The notes: generated from the letters alone by a model not told the origin. A stretch of 33,922 nt of DNA from Candidatus Melainabacteria bacterium (GCA_028817775.1 JAPPOW010000214.1:1-33922), one strand, 5' to 3'; positions 1 to 7,769 are shown, counted from the first letter of the stretch. A program made the numbers and translations.

Positions 1-165
1 ATCTTGGGATAATCATGTATTACATGTCTTGGTAAATAATTATAACCCTTATTAGGCCCGTAATAGCTGAAGTTTTTCTATATAGTCAATACCTTAAGGA
101 AAACTAATATTGACAGTTAATATAAGTCGCAGAAAATTAGGTGAGTTCCACTAAAATTTGGAAGC
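1..165. other. Intergenic left edge, no feature recognised
   Basis: This AT-rich stretch lies between the window edge and the stop codon of the aminopeptidase gene. I see no convincing reading frame, RNA gene or strong hairpin in it. A TTGACA-like hexamer occurs near 111 but has no properly spaced -10 partner. Confidence 0.4.
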
Positions 166-1266
166 TTATTTTTCTAAGCCCTCAGTAAGGCATTCAGAGC
201 CCTTTGGGGTTACCACTACATCATCTTCGATGCGGACACCAATTTTCTTGGATTTAATATAGATACCTGGCTCCACAGTAGTCACCATGCCAACAACATA
301 CTTAGTGGTTTTCTTGTCGACACCGACATCATGTACGTCCATCCCTAGTGAGTGACCGGTACCGTGCATATAAAATTGTTTGAGTTCTTCTGGGTCGTTT
401 TTGTCCTTCATATAACCAAGGTCGACTAAACCTTCAGCTATCACATTGCAGGCAGCATCATGACTTTCTTGGAAACTTGCTCCTGGTTTAATGGTGGCAA
501 TCGCTGCTTGCTGGGCAGCTATAACCAGATCATAGATATCTTGTTGAGCTTGAGACATTTTGCCACTTGCATGATGCACTCGAGTAATGTCACTAGCGTA
601 GTATTGATACTCACAACCAGCATCAATCAAAATCAAGTCATTTTTGTCGATTTTTTTCTTGTTCTCTATATAGTGCAAGGTGCAAGCGTTAATTCCTGAA
701 GCAACGATTGCTGGATAAGCGCAGCCACTGGCTCCCTGTGATCTGAAAACCTGATAGAGAGCAGCTTCCACTTCATACTCATAAATTCCAGGGGTGATTA
801 ATTCAGCAGCTACCCTGTGTGCTTGTACCGCAATTGCAGCCGACTTGCGCATCACTTCAGTTTCAGCCTTGGATTTAATGCTGCGCATGCTATGCACCAA
901 TTCTTCTAGTTCTTTGGCGTCTTGAATTTCTTTGTAGTCATGAATATCATAACTAGCATCAGCATTGAAATTTTCTTTGGCTCCCTCAAGTCCTTCTCGA
1001 TACCCGTCCCAAAGTTCATGCTTAGGATCATAAGGTTCAACATAGAGTGAGTATGGGTTGTCAGCTTGTGGGTCCAGTACACATATGGCATTAGGCTCGG
1101 TGAAGCCTGTGAGGTAATAAAAATTACTATCTACTCTAAATGGATAATGAACATCATTGGAGAAATTCTTGAGTTGTCCGCTCTTGAATACTGCTCTACC
1201 ACCGGTTTCCTTGAGATAGTCAAGGACTTTGGTACGGCGGGATTTAAACTCTTCTTTTGTGATCAT
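166..1266 (-). CDS. pepP: Xaa-Pro aminopeptidase (M24 family, PepP-like)
   Basis: This is a 366-residue metallopeptidase expected to release N-terminal residues before proline in the cytoplasm. The N-terminal half (about 1-125) matches the aminopeptidase P N-domain and carries YYLTGFTEPNA. The C-terminal pita-bread domain holds all five expected metal ligands: D215 (LIDAGCEY), D226 (ASDITR), H305 (HGTGHSLG), E332 (VEPGIYI) and E347 (RIEDD), plus the substrate-side H312 (DVHD). E. coli PepP is about 441 residues, so this is a compact member; nothing catalytic is missing. The start ATG overlaps the stop of the upstream Cys/Met enzyme as ATGA (1263-1266), so the two are probably translationally coupled in one operon. 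The motifs make the family certain; the exact peptide preference is inferred. Confidence 0.93.
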   Translation of the reverse strand: MITKEEFKSRRTKVLDYLKETGGRAVFKSGQLKNFSNDVHYPFRVDSNFYYLTGFTEPNAICVLDPQADNPYSLYVEPYDPKHELWDGYREGLEGAKENFNADASYDIHDYKEIQDAKELEELVHSMRSIKSKAETEVMRKSAAIAVQAHRVAAELITPGIYEYEVEAALYQVFRSQGASGCAYPAIVASGINACTLHYIENKKKIDKNDLILIDAGCEYQYYASDITRVHHASGKMSQAQQDIYDLVIAAQQAAIATIKPGASFQESHDAACNVIAEGLVDLGYMKDKNDPEELKQFYMHGTGHSLGMDVHDVGVDKKTTKYVVGMVTTVEPGIYIKSKKIGVRIEDDVVVTPKGSECLTEGLEK

Positions 1267-2501
1267 GCAACTGCGTTAAATGCTTGCTCCAAATCATTCT
1301 CTAGGTCTTCAACATTTTCAATACCGACAGAGATCCTTACTAGATTATCATTGATTCCAAGTTCTAACCTGCGCTCACGCGGCACGGCAGCGTGAGTCAT
1401 ACTGGCTGGATGTCCAATTAAACTTTCCACTCCACCAAGTGATTCAGCCAGCTGGAAGATATTAGTCGAGCTTACTAATTTTTTGACAGTGTCAAAATCA
1501 CCATCAAACTCAAATGAGAGCATACCGTTGTAAGCTGACATCTGTTTCTTATAAAGTGCATGCTGAGCATTGGACTCTAGTACTGGGCAGTGAACTGCTT
1601 TGACCTTAGGATGGGCTTCAAGCCAGTTGGCGATGGTGACACAGTTACTATGATGCTGGCGCATACGTACTGCTAGAGTCTTCATACCTTTCATCAAGAT
1701 CCAACAATCAAATGGTCCAGCTAGATTACCAGTGGCATTCTGGTTGTACTTAAAGGTCTCGGCTAAGTTTTCATCTTTGACAACTATAGCGCCAATCAAA
1801 ACATCAGAGTGACCACCAAGATATTTGGTACCTGAGTGCACTACTATATCAACCCCTAGATCAAGCGGGCGCTGCAAGAATGGAGTTGCAAAAGTATTAT
1901 CAAAGCCAACTAAGATCTTCTCGTCATCCTTACGACCAGCATTGACTTTATTGACTTCAGCAACAATTGCTTCAATGTCGCACAGCCTCATCAATGGATT
2001 AGTTGGTGACTCCAGCCAAACTAACCTAGTACTGTCTTTGATGGCTCCAGTGATATTGTTGATCTCGCGAGCATCAACAAAGTCATAACTTAAACCGATA
2101 GGACTCATGATTTCATTGAACAAGCGATGAGCGCCACCATAAAGATCCGAAGAAGAAATGATATGATCGCCTGGTTTAAAGATTTGCATCACGGCATGAA
2201 TCGCAGCAATCCCAGAAGGGTAGATACCAGCATAAATTCCGTTCTCGAGTGAAGCGAGTACATCGGCACAAGCAGTGCGAGTTGGGTTACCGGTGCGTGA
2301 GTAACAGTAACCCTTGTTGTCATCAATGCCAGCTTGAGTATAAGTAGAAGTTTGATAGATAGGAAAGATAGTTGAGCCAGTTGCAGGATCAGGTGCTTGC
2401 CCAACTAAAATAGAACGAGTTTCAAAACCCCAAGTTTTTTCAAGTTTCTTTTGGGCTTCATTAAGTTCAACCCGAGTACTGTGGTCTGCGCGGCCTTTCA
2501 T
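1263..2501 (-). CDS. Cys/Met metabolism PLP-dependent enzyme (cystathionine gamma-synthase/lyase type)
   Basis: This fold-type I PLP enzyme of the transsulfuration family acts on cystathionine or O-acyl-homoserine. The sequence shows the family opening (GFETRSILVGQ, then IYQTSTY), YSRTGNPTR, the PLP lysine segment HSGTKYLGGHSDV, and the C-terminal SLGGVESLIGHP and RISVGIENVEDL. I chose the ATG at 2499-2501 (412 residues, MKGRADHST) because a TATATT hexamer lies 9 nt before it and because the earlier frame to GTG 2588 runs through the inverted repeat at 2526-2653 and adds non-family residues. Even so, about 25 residues precede the usual family start. Sequence alone does not separate MetB, MetC, Mgl and cystathionine gamma-lyase, so no symbol is given. 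It is the first gene of an operon with the aminopeptidase. Confidence 0.9.
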   Translation of the reverse strand: MKGRADHSTRVELNEAQKKLEKTWGFETRSILVGQAPDPATGSTIFPIYQTSTYTQAGIDDNKGYCYSRTGNPTRTACADVLASLENGIYAGIYPSGIAAIHAVMQIFKPGDHIISSSDLYGGAHRLFNEIMSPIGLSYDFVDAREINNITGAIKDSTRLVWLESPTNPLMRLCDIEAIVAEVNKVNAGRKDDEKILVGFDNTFATPFLQRPLDLGVDIVVHSGTKYLGGHSDVLIGAIVVKDENLAETFKYNQNATGNLAGPFDCWILMKGMKTLAVRMRQHHSNCVTIANWLEAHPKVKAVHCPVLESNAQHALYKKQMSAYNGMLSFEFDGDFDTVKKLVSSTNIFQLAESLGGVESLIGHPASMTHAAVPRERRLELGINDNLVRISVGIENVEDLENDLEQAFNAVA

Positions 2502-2525
2502 AGAAATATGAATATAACACGTAAG

Positions 2526-2653
2526 CCAAAGCGGGGCCGCGTCTCCCCATTTCACTTTTCCAGATAACATCGCATCGCACACGGCCACCAGTCCGGAAGG
2601 AACGCCGGATGTTATCTGGAAAAGTGAAATGGGGAGATGCGGCCCCGCTTTGG
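2526..2653. repeat. Large inverted repeat between divergent genes
   Basis: The arms are 46 bp (2526-2571 and 2608-2653) with a single mismatch, separated by a 36-bp spacer (2572-2607). The element is much richer in G+C than its surroundings. Read outward, each arm opens with ATG and encodes MLSGKVKWGDAAPLW, and both frames stay open into the flanking gene. The only mismatch is GAC against GAT, both Asp. A GGAAGGA sequence (2595-2601) sits 7 nt before the rightward ATG at 2609. It could be a cruciform regulatory element, a small mobile palindrome, or an inverted-duplication artefact of amplification or assembly. Confidence 0.9.
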
Positions 2654-2668
2654 GGGCATATTTTATAT

Positions 2669-4177
2669 ATGCTCCTCAAGCAAGCGATAGCATTCGTTGA
2701 TCAGCACGCGGCGATCATCATATTACTCGGTCCAGTAGTTCTGCTGGTCTTGGTGGCCTTACACGATATTTTTCAAACTAGGCATACTATCAAGCGTAAC
2801 TATCCGGTTGTTGGCTTTTTGCGTTACTTCCTTGAAGTTATTGGTCCAGAGCTCAGGCAATACCTATTCCATGATGAGCGTTCAGACCGGCCGTTGCCAC
2901 GCTACCTACGTACCTGGGTTTATGCTCACTCCAAACAACAACTCGCTACCGTTGCCTTTGGTACTAAGAAGGATCTTGATAAACCAGGTACTATGCTGAT
3001 GCGTCATAGTCATTTCCCGGTCAATCCTAAGAACGGTGAAGCCGATAAAGACCACAAGGTTTTGATCGGCGCCAAACGCCGCTACCCTTATGAAGCTTCG
3101 ATGTTCAATATCTCAGGTATGTCCTATGGGGCACTTGGCAAAAATGCAGTCAAGGCTTTGGGCAATGGTGCCAAACTTGCAGAGTGTTTTATCAACACTG
3201 GTGAAGGTGGAGTTTCCAAATACCACTACAAGTCAGGGGCAGATTTGGTGGTTCAAATTGGTACGGCTAAATTTGGAATGCGTGATAGTGAAGGTGATTT
3301 TGATGAAAGTAAATTTTTGGAACTTGCACGTAATGCACAAGTGAAAATGTTTGAAGTCAAAATTTCGCAAGGAGCAAAACCTGGTAAGGGTGGAGTTCTT
3401 CCAAAAGAAAAAATTACTCCCGAGATTGCCAAGGCTCGTGGATTGGAGCAGGTTGATAAAGATGTCATCTCGCCACCCCGCCATAAAGAATGGGAAGATG
3501 AGGAAGGTATGCTTCGCTGGATAGAGCAACTACAGAACAAGGGTGGTAAACCTGTTGGACTTAAGTTCTGTCTTGGACGCAAAGGTTTTATGCGTCGTTT
3601 GATTGATGCAATCAACAAGACTGGGGTGATGCCAGACTTCCTTGCAGTTGATGGGGCTGAAGGTGCCACTGGCGCAGCACCACAAGCACATACTGATTAC
3701 CTTGGTTATCCACTTAAAGACGCACTCATGTATGTAGACAACATGCTTAGAGAAGCAGGAATGCGTGAAGAAATCAAAATCATAGCTTCTGGGAAAATTA
3801 TTACTGGTGCTGATCTGGCGATCATGGTTGCACTAGGTGCTGACCTTTGCCAAGGTGCGCGTGGCTTTATGCTCAGTATCGGTTGTATTCATGCACTCAA
3901 GTGCAATACCAATCACTGTCCAGCAGGGATTGCTACTCACAATCCTTGGCTAGAGCGTGGTTTAGTGATGCACGAAAAGGTACCTCGTGTTGCAAATTAT
4001 CATCACGCAGTGATTCATGAGTTCAATGGCGTTATGCATGCTTGTGGCAAGACCAGTCCCCAAGAATTCAAGAGAAGTGATGTGATGAAAGTAGTAGACT
4101 TCCATAAGATTGTCACCATGAATGAGTTGGTGCCGCAACCACCACTCAAGGCATGTCATCAAGGAGGTGAAGGTTAG
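2669..4177 (+). CDS. Membrane-anchored FMN-binding glutamate synthase family protein
   Basis: This 502-residue protein resembles the FMN/Fe-S synthase domain of the glutamate synthase large subunit, without the glutaminase and GXGXG domains. A hydrophobic segment near residues 13-32 (IIILLGPVVLLVLVALHD) should anchor it in the inner membrane. The core shows MSYGALGKNAV, NTGEGGVSKYH, KPGKGGVLP, VDGAEGATGAAP, IIASGKIITGADLA and GADLCQGARGFM. Cysteines C406, C412 and C417 in CIHALKCNTNHC have the same spacing as the [3Fe-4S] ligands of GltB. The start at 2669 excludes the inverted repeat. A start at 2609 would add 20 residues and has a better Shine-Dalgarno (GGAAGGA), so it remains possible. True glutamate synthase activity is not shown for most of this stand-alone family. 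The stop codon overlaps a palindromic repeat. Confidence 0.9.
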   Translation: MLLKQAIAFVDQHAAIIILLGPVVLLVLVALHDIFQTRHTIKRNYPVVGFLRYFLEVIGPELRQYLFHDERSDRPLPRYLRTWVYAHSKQQLATVAFGTKKDLDKPGTMLMRHSHFPVNPKNGEADKDHKVLIGAKRRYPYEASMFNISGMSYGALGKNAVKALGNGAKLAECFINTGEGGVSKYHYKSGADLVVQIGTAKFGMRDSEGDFDESKFLELARNAQVKMFEVKISQGAKPGKGGVLPKEKITPEIAKARGLEQVDKDVISPPRHKEWEDEEGMLRWIEQLQNKGGKPVGLKFCLGRKGFMRRLIDAINKTGVMPDFLAVDGAEGATGAAPQAHTDYLGYPLKDALMYVDNMLREAGMREEIKIIASGKIITGADLAIMVALGADLCQGARGFMLSIGCIHALKCNTNHCPAGIATHNPWLERGLVMHEKVPRVANYHHAVIHEFNGVMHACGKTSPQEFKRSDVMKVVDFHKIVTMNELVPQPPLKACHQGGEG

Positions 4178-4235
4178 ATTTGTTACGAGAGCTTCAAGAG
4201 CATAACGCAGCTATTGGAGCTGTCGTGACAAATCT
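4176..4235. repeat. Short palindromic repeat, copy D1
   Basis: The arms 4176-4195 and 4216-4235 pair in 17 of 20 positions around a 20-nt loop. The left arm and part of the loop (4178-4202) are repeated exactly, in inverse orientation, at 5013-5037 in copy D2. D1 looks like D2 with its middle deleted. It begins on the stop codon of the FMN protein gene and may act as its terminator hairpin. Confidence 0.8.
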
Positions 4236-4240
4236 CTAGT

Positions 4241-4597
4241 ATGCTAAGATTTATTTCCACCATGTTTAGATTTTTCAGTTTCTTATTCGGGATTGCAGCG
4301 GGTTTTACACTTGCTCTTGTGGTCCTACCTATTCCTGGCAAAACTTTTTTCAACAGAATGTCTAAGCTGCCCCCAAGCGCCAAGGACCTAATTGATCACA
4401 GTATCAGTGTTGGTATATCTTTCTTTAGACTTGCGTTTGTGGCAGGTAAGGAATTTAATCATAGATTCTCGGATATCATGCGTGATACCAAGGCTAAGAT
4501 TGATGAACTCAACGATAAGTATTCTGATGAACTTAACAAGTTTAAAGCCAAACGCAATGGCAATCCGGAGAGTAGTAAAGAAGAAGTGAGTGTGTAA
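4241..4597 (+). CDS. Small membrane protein with YtxH-like layout
   Basis: This 118-residue protein has one N-terminal hydrophobic span (about 8-31, FFSFLFGIAAGFTLALVVL), a short amphipathic middle, and a charged, helical C-terminal tail rich in Lys, Asp and Glu. The FGIAAGF pattern resembles the YtxH-like protein at 5117 (FGLAAGFVAG), which suggests paralogy or at least the same class; this is an inference. An alternative ATG at 4262 would give a 111-residue product. Its stop codon abuts the ATG of the next gene with no gap (TAA then ATG), so the two are co-transcribed. Inverted copies of repeat D flank the pair. No enzymatic motif is present and the function is unknown. Confidence 0.75.
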   Translation: MLRFISTMFRFFSFLFGIAAGFTLALVVLPIPGKTFFNRMSKLPPSAKDLIDHSISVGISFFRLAFVAGKEFNHRFSDIMRDTKAKIDELNDKYSDELNKFKAKRNGNPESSKEEVSV

Positions 4598-4891
4598 ATG
4601 GAAGCAGAAACGACCAGCATTATTGACATAGTATTTGTATCGAGCTTAGCTCTTCTGACCTTGGCTACGATTATATTTCTGGTCTTCTTTGTGCCAGTAT
4701 TGGTGCAACTCGCTAAAGTGCTTGAATCCCTCAAAGCATTAGTTGATATCGGCCGTGACTATGTTGAAGGCGTGCGTAACAAAATCAATAACGCCGGTCA
4801 TAATGTTGGTAAGTTGCTTGATTATGCTTCTGCACTTTCTTCTACTTTAGGCAAAGCTGCATTAGATTTAATCTTCTCGAGTAGAAAATAA
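4598..4891 (+). CDS. Small membrane protein, DUF948-like
   Basis: This is a 97-residue protein. An N-terminal membrane span (about 8-33, IVFVSSLALLTLATIIFLVFF) is followed by an amphipathic helical region (VLVQLAKVLESLKALVDIGRD) and a C-terminal helix. The arrangement of a short periplasmic end, one span and a coiled-coil-prone cytoplasmic tail is typical of the DUF948 class of general membrane-associated proteins; the family call is a resemblance only. It follows the upstream gene with zero spacing, so the two products may act together. The gene ends directly against repeat D2. Confidence 0.72.
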   Translation: MEAETTSIIDIVFVSSLALLTLATIIFLVFFVPVLVQLAKVLESLKALVDIGRDYVEGVRNKINNAGHNVGKLLDYASALSSTLGKAALDLIFSSRK

Positions 4892-5038
4892 TTTGTCACG
4901 ATAGCTCCAATAGGGGGCTCCGTCCTTCTATTGAATTGTTACCTCTTCGTGACCCCTAAACCCTCATTGGCTACAGCCAACTTCGGGCACGTCCTGTGGA
5001 CTTCGCAAGCCTTGCTCTTGAAGCTCTCGTAACAAATT
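4890..5038. repeat. Long palindromic repeat, copy D2
   Basis: The outer arms 4890-4908 and 5020-5038 pair in 16 of 19 positions. The right end is an exact inverse copy of D1 (5013-5037 against 4178-4202). The inner segment GCAAGCCTTG followed by CTCTTGAAG also appears, with small changes, in the palindrome at 32444-32576. It fills most of the gap between the DUF948-like gene and the next promoter. Confidence 0.8.
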
Positions 5039-5104
5039 TAATAATAGTTGGTGTACGGGTTAAATTCCCCTACTTGGCCTGTGTGTTTTCAGGTTTGATT
5101 TTGG

Positions 5105-5110
5105 TATAAT
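5105..5110 (+). promoter_or_regulatory. -10 element, probably leaderless start
   Basis: A perfect TATAAT ends 6 nt before the ATG at 5117, and there is no Shine-Dalgarno sequence. Transcription from this box would begin at or next to the start codon. The -35 region is weak. Confidence 0.6.
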
Positions 5111-5116
5111 TAAGTT

Positions 5117-5449
5117 ATGGATAATCGTGGTAATGATGAATTTGGAAAGTTTTTCTTTGGCCTGCTTTTTGGTCTAGCAGCGGGTTTCGTTGCAGGGATC
5201 TTGAGTGCAGATAGACCAGGAAGAGAAGTGCGTCGTGATATCGAAGTCAATTCTTCTGATTTCTTTGAAACTTTGAGAGACAGAGTTGAGGATATCAGAG
5301 ACCAAGCTGCAGATACCATTAGAGATTTCAAGGGTTTTACTGATGATAAGTTGAGAGCTTCAGCAGAAAGCATTCAAACTCAAGTGGAATCACTTGGAGA
5401 GCAATTGGACGAACTAACTAGAAAACAAGCAGCTAGCTCTAAGAACTAG
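5117..5449 (+). CDS. YtxH domain-containing protein
   Basis: This 110-residue protein has a glycine-rich N-terminal hydrophobic helix (about 10-28, FFFGLLFGLAAGFVAGIL) and a long charged amphipathic region with regular heptads (FFETLRDRVEDIRDQAADTI, then SIQTQVESLGEQLDELTRK). That is the standard build of YtxH/general-stress small proteins: one membrane helix plus a coiled coil. No catalytic residues are present. The start is supported by a TATAAT box 6 nt upstream. Nine bases after its stop begins the LptC-like gene, so the two probably share a transcript. A link to envelope assembly is suggested by position only. Confidence 0.8.
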   Translation: MDNRGNDEFGKFFFGLLFGLAAGFVAGILSADRPGREVRRDIEVNSSDFFETLRDRVEDIRDQAADTIRDFKGFTDDKLRASAESIQTQVESLGEQLDELTRKQAASSKN

Positions 5450-5458
5450 CCCCGCATC

Positions 5459-6409
5459 GTGAAAGCTTTTTACAATAAACACAAAGCAACAATCATAATG
5501 TTGTCCCCATTAATCTTGGGCTTGATGTTTTTTGTATACAGTGGCATTTCTGGTTTGATGACGGTCAAGGATGCTGAGATCTTTGAGCAAACAGAAGAAG
5601 TTCCTTTGCAGATTGGTGACTTTGAGATTCAGGAGATTGATACTGAAAGCAATCAGGTTAAGTGGATTCTCAACGCGGTCAATAGTCAATCTGACCTGAG
5701 TCAAAATCAAGCTGAGGTTGATAAGCCTAAGCTGAGTTTTTATGATCCGGATTCTAATTTTGAAGATCTCAAGTTCATTATCACTGCTAAGCGAGCTTCC
5801 TTTGATAAGGCGGAGCAGGAAATCATCCTGCGTGACAATGTACAGCTTAATACCAGTGATAAGAAGTACAAGCTGCATGCTGGACACTTGAAGTTTAATG
5901 AAACTAGACCACATTTGGTGGTTTCTAAGAATTGGACACTCAATTCGACTGATGGTTTTCAGGTCAGTGGCAGCCATGGTTTGCTTGCTAAAGATTTTTC
6001 AACCATTGATAGTCAAGGCGGAGCTCAATTACGTAAAACTCAAGATGGTGAGCTTAATTTGCGTGCTAATAAAATTCATTTGGAAACAATTGGCGACAAT
6101 GCAATCAGGGCTGAGGAGTCTGCAGTCTTGCATATCGATGAGACTACTGACCTCAAGGCTGAAGAAATAATTATCAATGCTGATGGTTCAATTCTGGCTG
6201 AGCGCTTAGTCAATGCCAAAGCCACTAATATTGATTGTTTCTCTGATCACTTGGAGATTGAGGTTGATGCTGATAAAAAACCAGTACAGGCGATATTTAC
6301 TCAGAACCCTTTTTTGATTCAGGGTGATAATACTATCTATGCTGATAAAATAATTTATGATTTTGAGACAGGCAAGGCGTCGGTAATAGGTAACGTACAT
6401 TCTGATTAG
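5459..6409 (+). CDS. lptC: LptC/OstA-like lipopolysaccharide export protein
   Basis: This is a 316-residue protein beginning with GTG. Residues 10-33 form a membrane anchor (TIIMLSPLILGLMFFVYSGI), as in LptC, the bitopic partner of the LptBFG transporter. The rest is beta-rich and repetitive, with ITAKRASFDKAEQEIILRDNV, LHAGHLKFNETRP and IYADKIIYDFETGKASVIGNV. These match the LptC/LptA jelly-roll repeat, in which strands alternate 'element X in memory, element Y in graph'-type segments. Typical LptC is about 190 residues, so this version carries an extra OstA-like stretch, as in larger LptC proteins outside Proteobacteria. The LptA-like gene follows after a repeat, which supports the role in moving lipopolysaccharide or a similar glycolipid across the periplasm. 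Length and low sequence identity leave the exact subunit assignment open. Confidence 0.72.
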   Translation: MKAFYNKHKATIIMLSPLILGLMFFVYSGISGLMTVKDAEIFEQTEEVPLQIGDFEIQEIDTESNQVKWILNAVNSQSDLSQNQAEVDKPKLSFYDPDSNFEDLKFIITAKRASFDKAEQEIILRDNVQLNTSDKKYKLHAGHLKFNETRPHLVVSKNWTLNSTDGFQVSGSHGLLAKDFSTIDSQGGAQLRKTQDGELNLRANKIHLETIGDNAIRAEESAVLHIDETTDLKAEEIIINADGSILAERLVNAKATNIDCFSDHLEIEVDADKKPVQAIFTQNPFLIQGDNTIYADKIIYDFETGKASVIGNVHSD

Positions 6410-6415
6410 CTCTCG

Positions 6416-6506
6416 GTCATTGCGAGGAGTGCCACGACGAAGTAATCCAGTGGACAAGTCATGTCCGTGCATTAGATTGCTTCGTCACTTCGTTTCTCGC
6501 AATGAC
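6416..6506. repeat. Dispersed palindromic repeat, family A copy 1
   Basis: The perfect 11-bp ends GTCATTGCGAG (6416-6426) and CTCGCAATGAC (6496-6506) enclose inner arms of the GAAG-TAATCC and GATTGCTTCGTC type. It is intergenic, between the LptC-like and LptA-like genes, and runs up to the -10 box at 6508. Related copies lie at 15292-15391 and 30571-30658. Confidence 0.88.
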
Positions 6507-6507
6507 G

Positions 6508-6513
6508 TATAAT
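6508..6513 (+). promoter_or_regulatory. -10 element of the LptA-like gene
   Basis: A perfect TATAAT lies 8 nt before the GTG at 6522, with no Shine-Dalgarno between them. The box starts 2 nt after repeat A1, so any -35 contacts would fall inside the repeat. Confidence 0.55.
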
Positions 6514-6521
6514 AGTTTGAA

Positions 6522-7481
6522 GTGCTTAGCAGACTTAGTATTTTGATTTTGTTTTTATGCTACTTGCCAGCGCAAGCAGTTCCTGCCGGCATGGACAAAT
6601 TCAAAATCATCTCAGCAGATAAGCTTGATTATGAAGATGGCAATTCAACCTTAATTGGTAATGTCAAAATTGCGATTGGTGATTTTACTCTTGCAGCACC
6701 CAAGGTTTTGATTGATTCAGACGCCAATGGTGAACCGAGCTATGCTCATTTCTTAGACCAGGCAACTCTTGATTCTGAGAAAATTAGTATTGAAGCCCAG
6801 ACTATGGATATTGATGTGGCGAAGTCTTTGCTTAAGTGTTTTGCAGCAGCAGATGGCACTATTACCACAACTCTGTTTACTGCAAAACAAGCTAATTTAT
6901 ACTCTGAGTATCAAGAAATTGATTTAGTGACAGGCTTTGCCAAGGCCTCAGCTAAAGAGGGTGCCAAGATCAAATATATCAGCGAGGACTTAAGTGTTGA
7001 GTCAATTAATATGGAGCTTGAATTGAAAGATCTGCGTGAAGTGAAGTTTGTTAATTTCCTGGAAGAGGTTTCTGCAATTGGTGATGATATGAGGCTAGAG
7101 TCACGTGATTTGCTTTACTTTCCTGATCAAGAATTAATCAAAGCCAATGATGATGTTAAGCTACTCCTGTTAAACGGAGAGCAAGCAAGTTATTTATTTG
7201 CTGATGCTGCTATCTATGAGGAGCAAAGTCAATTGGTGACAGCGCTCTCGCGTAGCCTAGAGCCAGGGGCTGAAATTCATAGTGCAGGCATGTTTGGTAA
7301 AGCTAGACAGATCCAAGCCCAGCTTATCAATGGCAATCAATTGGAGTCCGCAGTTTTGACTGGTGAAGCTTATGCTCAGTATCTAGATAAATCAGTCTTG
7401 GGGCACGAGATTTTGTTTGACGCTGGCAAGCAAGAGCTGAAGACCTTAGTAGGTAGACCGAGGACAAGGTTGTTGAAATAA
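6522..7481 (+). CDS. lptA: LptA/OstA-like periplasmic lipopolysaccharide transport protein
   Basis: This 319-residue protein has a clear signal peptide (MLSRLSILILFLCYLPAQA, cleavage after AQA near residue 19). The mature part opens with KIISADKLDYEDGNSTLIGNVKI, the classic OstA/LptA motif in which a 'form the data, add a strand' repeat builds the periplasmic bridge. Further repeats such as LYSEYQEIDLVTGFAKA and LESRDLLYFPDQELIKANDDVKL continue the pattern. LptA of E. coli is 185 residues, so this one is long and may span more of the periplasm alone. It sits after the LptC-like gene, separated only by repeat A1 and a -10 box. A two-way terminator follows immediately. The family is fairly certain; the cargo is inferred. 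Confidence 0.82.
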   Translation: MLSRLSILILFLCYLPAQAVPAGMDKFKIISADKLDYEDGNSTLIGNVKIAIGDFTLAAPKVLIDSDANGEPSYAHFLDQATLDSEKISIEAQTMDIDVAKSLLKCFAAADGTITTTLFTAKQANLYSEYQEIDLVTGFAKASAKEGAKIKYISEDLSVESINMELELKDLREVKFVNFLEEVSAIGDDMRLESRDLLYFPDQELIKANDDVKLLLLNGEQASYLFADAAIYEEQSQLVTALSRSLEPGAEIHSAGMFGKARQIQAQLINGNQLESAVLTGEAYAQYLDKSVLGHEILFDAGKQELKTLVGRPRTRLLK

Positions 7482-7482
7482 A

Positions 7483-7511
7483 AAATACCGAGCCTAAATG
7501 GCTCGGTATTT
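7483..7511. terminator. Bidirectional intrinsic terminator
   Basis: Perfect 12-bp arms (AAATACCGAGCC and GGCTCGGTATTT) enclose the 5-nt loop TAAAT. An A-run lies on the left and a T-rich stretch on the right. It stands between the convergent LptA-like gene and the small gene at 7535 and can serve both. Confidence 0.9.
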
Positions 7512-7534
7512 AAGTTTGTTTCTCGTCACTGCAA

Positions 7535-7762
7535 TTAAACAGCTTGCCTTGCATGTAATGCTTTGACAGCTCTTGATCTAGGCTTATTGTCCAGACCAAG
7601 GAAGCAACGTCCCATTTCTACCAATGTGCTTCGGAGTGTTTTTTCTTCTGCACCTGTAGTAGGACTATGACGAGTAACAGTTGAGGCACCGGTTCTGTGA
7701 TTAGACACAGAGCTTTGTCTCAACCCCATTGTTCGAGACTCCGGGTGGAGTCTTGTACTCAT
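7535..7762 (-). CDS. Small basic protein of unknown function
   Basis: This is a 75-residue reading frame rich in Arg, Ser, Thr and His, with no signal peptide, membrane span or recognised motif. It is taken as real because it is framed by signals: upstream, inside the end of panC, a TTGATT (7794-7799) and TATAAT (7770-7775) pair are spaced 18 bp apart with the -10 box 7 nt from ATG; downstream is the strong terminator at 7483-7511. No Shine-Dalgarno is seen, so a leaderless mRNA is expected. Alternatively, these signals could produce a small non-coding RNA and the frame could be incidental. Confidence 0.5.
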   Translation of the reverse strand: MSTRLHPESRTMGLRQSSVSNHRTGASTVTRHSPTTGAEEKTLRSTLVEMGRCFLGLDNKPRSRAVKALHARQAV

Positions 7763-7769
7763 GTCATTA

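Noticed and set aside
2502-2668. SAM or other riboswitch before the Cys/Met enzyme
   Set aside because: The upstream region is occupied by the inverted repeat; no riboswitch core such as the SAM-I stems is visible and the leader would be too short.
4176-5038. Insertion sequence bounded by inverted repeats D1 and D2
   Set aside because: The enclosed genes are small membrane proteins with no transposase motif, and D-type palindromes also occur alone.
6206-6472. 88-residue minus-strand frame over the end of the LptC-like gene
   Set aside because: It is antisense to a certain gene and to repeat A1, with no supporting signals.
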